Source: Chloroflexi bacterium OLB13
GTDB taxonomy: Bacteria > Chloroflexota > Anaerolineae > Aggregatilineales > Phototrophicaceae
Direction of reading: 5' to 3'
Assembly (NCBI GenBank): GCA_001567485.1
Contig: JZRA01000013.1
Span: forward strand, 1-35,713
Length of the DNA: 35,713 bases
Numbering within the stretch: position 1 is the first letter of the stretch; each line of letters begins with the position of its first letter. The notes beneath the pieces were generated by a model. That model saw only the letters and a list, made by a program, of their open reading frames with translations. It had not been told where the DNA came from and did not search any database. Of this stretch, positions 31,636-35,713 are shown piece after piece. Made by a program: the position numbers and the translations under genes.

Positions 31636-32162
31636 GTATCATTTCGCTTCCAGAAGGCGAAGCGACGACGCCACCGCTGCAAAATCGTACGGCGTGCATC
31701 GCCCCACACGGTCTCTGCTTGCTCGTTCTCCGTTTCGGACGGCCGACGTTCTGCCGGGCCGTACCGTTCAGCGGTATACATCCGCGTAATCACGCTCACC
31801 GGCCGTTCGGCGTTGGGAAGCTGTCGCATGATGTGACGGCGGCGCTCGTCAGGGGTCTGCTCCGGCGCGAAACGGATGCCGATCAATCCGAGATAGCGCT
31901 CAAGGCGCGCGTAAACACGGCTGGCCGGGCTTAGCCCGCGTAAACCGCGCCATTCCCACCACCAGTATAACAACCACAGCAGGAAGATCAGAATAAGGAC
32001 GGCCACGACGATAATCAGCACGAGGCCGAGCGCCGGCAGCAGCAGATCGAGGACGCTGCGCGGCTCAGGCGCGACCGGCGGCGGAGTGGGCAGAATGAGC
32101 GCGGTCGGCGTTGGAGACGGCGTCGGTGTCGGGCTGGGAGACGGCGTGGCGGTCGGTGGCAC
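31632..32162 (-). CDS. C-terminal DUF4129-like part of the transglutaminase protein, 176 aa
   Basis: It begins with a Pro/Thr linker (MPPTATPSPSPTPTPSPTPT), then one long membrane helix (ALGLVLIIVVAVLILIFLLW, about 45-66). A basic cytoplasmic part resembling a DUF4129 tail follows (RGLSPASRVYARLERYLGLI, PDERRRHIMRQLPNAERPVS, ITRMYTAERYG). That arrangement is the usual C-terminus of TgpA-type transglutaminases. The only start here, GTG 32162, lies inside the low-complexity linker. The frame continues open upstream (TLPEDTVV and SDRIADATIAG), overlapping the end of the larger gene. I infer that this is the tail of that gene after a one-base shift near 32215-32226, not an independent gene. Confidence 0.7.
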   Translation of the reverse strand: MPPTATPSPSPTPTPSPTPTALILPTPPPVAPEPRSVLDLLLPALGLVLIIVVAVLILIFLLWLLYWWWEWRGLRGLSPASRVYARLERYLGLIGIRFAPEQTPDERRRHIMRQLPNAERPVSVITRMYTAERYGPAERRPSETENEQAETVWGDARRTILQRWRRRFAFWKRNDT

Positions 32163-32191
32163 GACGGTATCCTCAGGCAGCGTCGTGCCGG

Positions 32192-34123
32192 CTATCGTCG
32201 CGTCGGCGATTCGGTCGCTGGCGGCGGCGTGAACGTCGCGGTGGCGGTCGGGGTCGGCGAAGGCGTCGGGGTCGGCGTTGGGGATGGCTCACCTTGCGGA
32301 TTGTTCAGGCTGGTGTCGCTCAAATCGTCGCCCTCGCGCGTCAGCGGCGCCTGATTCGAGGTCGGCTCAAACTCGATCCAGCCGTAATTCGGGAAGTACG
32401 CCTCGACCCACGTATGCGCGTCGTTCTCCTTGACGATGTACTGGCCGAGCGGGCCGTCATACGTCCCCTGCGAGAAGCCGGCGGCCATGCGCGCGGGGAT
32501 CCCCTGACTGCGCAGCATGACGACCATCGCCGTCGCGTAGTAGTTGCAGTAGCCCTGCTTGAGGTCGAACAGGAACCAGTCGATCGGGTCGAGGCCGACA
32601 GGCGGCTCAGGGATGCTCTGGTTGTATTCGATGTTCTCTCGCAGCCAGCGCTCGATCGCCTTCGCCTTGTCGTAGCTGTTGGCCGCACCGGCCTCCGCCA
32701 CGATCTGCGCGGCGAGCTGCTCGGCGCGGTCGCTGATCACGTTCGGCGTCGTGCGCAGATACTGTGGGTGCGAGACGATCCATTCGGGGTAATCGCTGCC
32801 TGCCGCGCGCAGTTGATCGGCGGTCGCCACGCTGACAAGGCTGGTGGCGGTATACGTCGCCCCGCGCTGAAGCACGCTAAGCGGCCGGATCGCCGAGATG
32901 TTCATGGGCGGTGCGTCGCTGTCGTCAAGATAGGTCAGGTCGGTGCGCGTCTCAAGATCGATCTGCGCGGGCTGCGGCGCGGTATGCACGATGCGCAAGC
33001 TGCGCGCCCCAACCGTGTACGTCATCGTGACCTGCGCGCGCGCCTGCCCGTAGTCGACACGCGGCACGAACGGCGAGTACGGTGTCGTCAGCCGGATCTC
33101 CGCGCCGCTTTGCCACTGGCCGAGTTCATACGTGTCGAATACCCGTGAGCGCCAGTAGTAGCGCCGGTCGTTGGGGGCTTGAACCGCTAGAATCGTTTGA
33201 TCGCCGAGTTGAATCGCGCCGCTGAGTTCAAGCTGGTCGCCGCCGTAGTAATCGGCGCTGGTCGGGCCTTCCGAGCTGATCGGCGCGAACAGCCGGTTCC
33301 ACACCTCGCTGATCTCGGTCAGCGGGTCAGAGCGCAGAAATTCCTGAAAGTCCTTGAGGCGTTCGTCCAGCCCGCTGACCGGTAGAAACCACGCCAGCAG
33401 CACCATCAGCGCGGCCAACGTCGTCCCGACTGTTAGAAACTGCCGGCGCAGGCGGCGCGGTACGCGCACCCCGTTGTTGAACCATTCCCATTCGCGCTGT
33501 TCGAGCGCCGACCGCGCCAGCGCGATCAACGCGCAGAACAGGAACACGTACAGGTAGCCGTCGAGGTTGTTGTCACCGGCGTAGAACACGGCGTTAAGCA
33601 CAATCACCAGTGCCGGCGGCAGGATCGCCCGCCACGGCCGGTCGACACGGAAGATGTGCCACGCCGTGTTGTAGGCGAGGAACCACATCAAGAGGCTGAC
33701 CAGCAGGGTAAAGACCAGCGCGTCCTGATTCACGCCGCCGGTGATCGCGTCGTTGAACCATTCGAGGCCGCGCTGAATGACGGTGCTCGCGCCGCCCTCG
33801 ACCGAGAACCCGGCCACGATCACCGTCATCCCGCTGCCGATCAGCGTCATGATCAGCAGGCCGATGAACTCGTTGAAGCGGCTGCGCGCCATCACGAAAC
33901 CGAACGCGATGCCCAGCAGCCCGACCGCCGTGACAACGCCCGGCTCCAGCGACAATTCCGCCAGATACAGCGTCAGGACAGGCATCAGGATCAGGCCGCA
34001 CGCGATGATGAGCATCAGCCAGTCGCTGGGGCCGAACAACTGCCGGTACGCGTTGACCAGCGCGGCGGTTATCGGATTAGGGCGGCGGGCCGGCTGCCGG
34101 CGCGCGGATGCACTGCTGCTCAT
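32192..34123 (-). CDS. transglutaminase-like membrane protein, TgpA type, 643 aa
   Basis: An N-terminal membrane domain of about six or seven helices (residues 35-250, DUF3488-like) is followed by a large extracytoplasmic domain with a transglutaminase core at about 470-590. The catalytic Cys526 is in KQGYCNYYATAMVVMLRSQG and His570 in NDAHTWVEAYFPNYGW. The third triad position is Glu585 in GWIEFEPTS rather than the more common Asp. The frame then runs into PSPTPTPTPSPTPTATAT and stops after ESPTRR. The expected DUF4129 tail lies in another frame immediately downstream. The role of such proteins is poorly known; TgpA in Pseudomonas is essential and linked to the envelope. The start at 34123 has only a weak GGAATC upstream. 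Confidence 0.87.
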   Translation of the reverse strand: MSSSASARRQPARRPNPITAALVNAYRQLFGPSDWLMLIIACGLILMPVLTLYLAELSLEPGVVTAVGLLGIAFGFVMARSRFNEFIGLLIMTLIGSGMTVIVAGFSVEGGASTVIQRGLEWFNDAITGGVNQDALVFTLLVSLLMWFLAYNTAWHIFRVDRPWRAILPPALVIVLNAVFYAGDNNLDGYLYVFLFCALIALARSALEQREWEWFNNGVRVPRRLRRQFLTVGTTLAALMVLLAWFLPVSGLDERLKDFQEFLRSDPLTEISEVWNRLFAPISSEGPTSADYYGGDQLELSGAIQLGDQTILAVQAPNDRRYYWRSRVFDTYELGQWQSGAEIRLTTPYSPFVPRVDYGQARAQVTMTYTVGARSLRIVHTAPQPAQIDLETRTDLTYLDDSDAPPMNISAIRPLSVLQRGATYTATSLVSVATADQLRAAGSDYPEWIVSHPQYLRTTPNVISDRAEQLAAQIVAEAGAANSYDKAKAIERWLRENIEYNQSIPEPPVGLDPIDWFLFDLKQGYCNYYATAMVVMLRSQGIPARMAAGFSQGTYDGPLGQYIVKENDAHTWVEAYFPNYGWIEFEPTSNQAPLTREGDDLSDTSLNNPQGEPSPTPTPTPSPTPTATATFTPPPATESPTRR

Positions 34124-34270
34124 GAGTGATTCCGGATCAGTGAATACGCGTCATTGTAAAGCCGTCACATACCGGCGGCAACCGACACCCGCGCTACGCT
34201 TGCCGTACTTCGCACCGGTGAATCCTATAGAAAATTTACAAAACTGGTGCAGCGATTAGAAAAACTGGGT

Positions 34271-34276
34271 TACACT
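34271..34276 (+). promoter_or_regulatory. -10 box before the open-ended gene
   Basis: TACACT lies 72 bp upstream of the ATG at 34349. No good -35 is seen. The rest of 34124-34348 has an AT-rich patch around 34220-34245 and no gene. Confidence 0.3.
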
Positions 34277-34348
34277 TGTGATTGCGCGGTGGAACCTTGG
34301 GCATCGCGCAGCGCACACCCAAATGCGGCTTAGTGAAAGCGTAATACG

Positions 34349-35713
34349 ATGTCCGAACCTCGCTCCCGTACCCCAGCGCGGTCGTCTAACCGACAGCGCA
34401 AACCAGCGCAGGTCACCGCTGCCCCATCGCTGCCACCTACGCCAGTCACCGATGTCCTCGATCTTCAGCGCGTCATTGGCAACCGGGCCACAATGAAACA
34501 GCTCGGAACCAGCGGCGGCCTGCTGCCACGTCCCACACCGGCGGCCGGCGGGCGAGTCCTGCGCAAGACGATCCAGCGCAACCCCCTTCAAGGCGCGATC
34601 GAGCCGTATCTCAAGCAGTTTGCCCTCACCGCGCAGAAGCTCGGCCCGGTGCTTGGAGAGAAACTCGAAGGCGCTAGGGAGCGCATGGGTGAGTTCGGGA
34701 CACAAGTGAAGGACACCGTCGTTGAGAAAGGCACGCAGCTCAAAGATAAAGCCATGTACGAGTACGACATGTACAAGGCCAAGAAGAAGTACAAGGAGAA
34801 GTTCGGCTCGGACAAGGACGACGACGAAAAAGGCTTGATGTCCAAGATCAAGAACTTCAAGAAATACGCGTTCGGTTCCGATTTCACCTTTGAATTCGAT
34901 GTCGTCGACAACCTCGAAGATATGCCCGCCGGCATGGGCGCGCTTCAGTTACAGATCCACGAAATTGGCAAGATGAAGGACTCGCTGACGACGGCTTACC
35001 GCCAGTCGAAGGGTGAGGATCGCAAGAAGTACTACGAGTCGCTGCAAGAAATCGAGAAGAAGCGGCTGGAATTGCAGCAGAAGCTGTCCGAGCAGATGCG
35101 GGTCTACGGTGAGGTTCAACGTCAAGCCGTCGAGGACATGCAGAAGGAAATCCTCGCGAACCTGCCGGACGACGTGAAAAAAGCCGCGCAGAGTGACGGC
35201 ATGGATCCGGCCTCGACCAACCCACTCGTCATGCAGGCGGTGCTTGACCTGTTTGAACTCATGCACCCGATCGACTTCCGGCGCATCGAACTGACCGCGC
35301 GCCAGAAGGCCTACGCTAACGTCGATCCATCCTTGATCCCGATGCGCAATACCGCCGAGGGCCAGCTTCTGAGCGACACCCACAAGGCGTTCACGCAGGA
35401 ATCGCTCGACGAAATGTGGATGGATCAGCAGAAGAAAGAAAAGAAGCAAGAGAAGAACGAAAACATCTTCCAGAACAAGATCGAACTGGGCCGGCGGGCG
35501 CGTCGCGGTGAGGAAGTCACCGATGAAATGCGGAAAGAGGCCAACGAAGGCAAGACACGGCTTCCCTCGACCCAGCCTACCCCACCGCAGGTCAACACGG
35601 GCGGCGGATGGACGGTGCCGACCCTACCCACTCGCCAGCGCAGCGGCGGGATCAGCCTCGGGTCGCGCGGGCCCCAGCAGCAGCCGCAGCCGCAGAACAC
35701 CGGCGGCGGTGGG
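34349..35713 (+). CDS. large charged protein with LQRxIGNRA motif, incomplete at right edge (455 aa visible)
   Basis: The frame is open from ATG 34349 to the last base of the window without a stop; an in-frame TGA at 34334 bounds it upstream. Residues 1-35 are basic and Pro-rich. Residues 39-52 read LQRVIGNRATMKQL, matching the LQRxxGNxAxxxLL motif common near the N-terminus of DUF4157 and other proteins linked to extracellular contractile injection systems. Residues about 80-270 are helical and highly charged with coiled-coil character (KAKKKYKEKFGSDKDDDEKG, KKRLELQQKLSEQ). A globular stretch around 285-350 precedes a Lys/Glu helix and, from about 405, a Pro/Gln/Gly-rich tail. There is no signal peptide. 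No injection-system genes lie in the window, so an effector or cargo role is inference. Confidence 0.8.
   Translation, partial: MSEPRSRTPARSSNRQRKPAQVTAAPSLPPTPVTDVLDLQRVIGNRATMKQLGTSGGLLPRPTPAAGGRVLRKTIQRNPLQGAIEPYLKQFALTAQKLGPVLGEKLEGARERMGEFGTQVKDTVVEKGTQLKDKAMYEYDMYKAKKKYKEKFGSDKDDDEKGLMSKIKNFKKYAFGSDFTFEFDVVDNLEDMPAGMGALQLQIHEIGKMKDSLTTAYRQSKGEDRKKYYESLQEIEKKRLELQQKLSEQMRVYGEVQRQAVEDMQKEILANLPDDVKKAAQSDGMDPASTNPLVMQAVLDLFELMHPIDFRRIELTARQKAYANVDPSLIPMRNTAEGQLLSDTHKAFTQESLDEMWMDQQKKEKKQEKNENIFQNKIELGRRARRGEEVTDEMRKEANEGKTRLPSTQPTPPQVNTGGGWTVPTLPTRQRSGGISLGSRGPQQQPQPQNTGGGG

Noticed and set aside
32111..33148. Plus-strand open frame opposite the transglutaminase gene
   Set aside because: Antisense to a gene with an intact Cys-His catalytic pair; no domain and biased composition.

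Overview
The window is high-GC, gene-dense bacterial chromosome. I infer a Chloroflexota (Anaerolineae-like) genome, with moderate confidence. The reasons are TPTP-rich low-complexity linkers on secreted and membrane proteins, secreted beta-propeller proteins, a two-domain ALDH16-type dehydrogenase near an animal-type-length DeoC, a CdaA-YbbR pair behind a TPR protein, and heptanucleotide repeats between genes. No rRNA, tRNA or CRISPR array was found. Most promoters show a clear -10 box (TATAAT, TATACT, TACAAT or TACACT) but a weak -35.

Layout. 1-384: 3' end of an IS4-type transposase. 560-5505: a secreted protein of unknown function on the minus strand, then three exported proteins on the plus strand, two of them beta-propellers. 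5545-9778 (minus): deoC, hicA, hicB and an ALDH16-like dehydrogenase, apparently a deoxyribose-catabolism pair split by a toxin-antitoxin module. 9874-11807: four tandem ~130-residue paralogues on a ~510 bp unit; three have their own -10 box and a 5' hairpin. 12009-14443: an acyltransferase with a probable frameshift, a membrane-anchored protein and a single-domain response regulator. 14961-18398: a three-gene NatAB-type ABC exporter operon. 18519-21315: a small membrane protein, a DHFR/RibD-fold reductase, another membrane protein and a GNAT acetyltransferase. 21629-26302: murB, a polytopic membrane protein, cysC, a pterin dehydratase and argF. 26366-30713: TPR protein, cdaA and cdaR, a c-di-AMP operon. 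30868-34123 (minus): a transglutaminase/DUF4129 protein, probably one gene split by a frameshift, overlapping a biotin ligase. 34349 to the right edge: an incomplete coiled-coil-rich protein carrying an LQRxIGNRA motif of the type seen in proteins associated with extracellular contractile injection systems.

The observations most worth following are these: (1) the four-gene paralogue array with conserved leader hairpins; (2) a 117-123 bp repeat with heptamer units, placed in the same orientation just upstream of two unrelated genes, while related heptamers form the coding linker of the dehydrogenase; (3) the open-ended LQR-motif gene at the right edge; (4) two probable single-base frameshifts in GC-rich tracts; (5) a structured 19044-19190 region that could be a small RNA.
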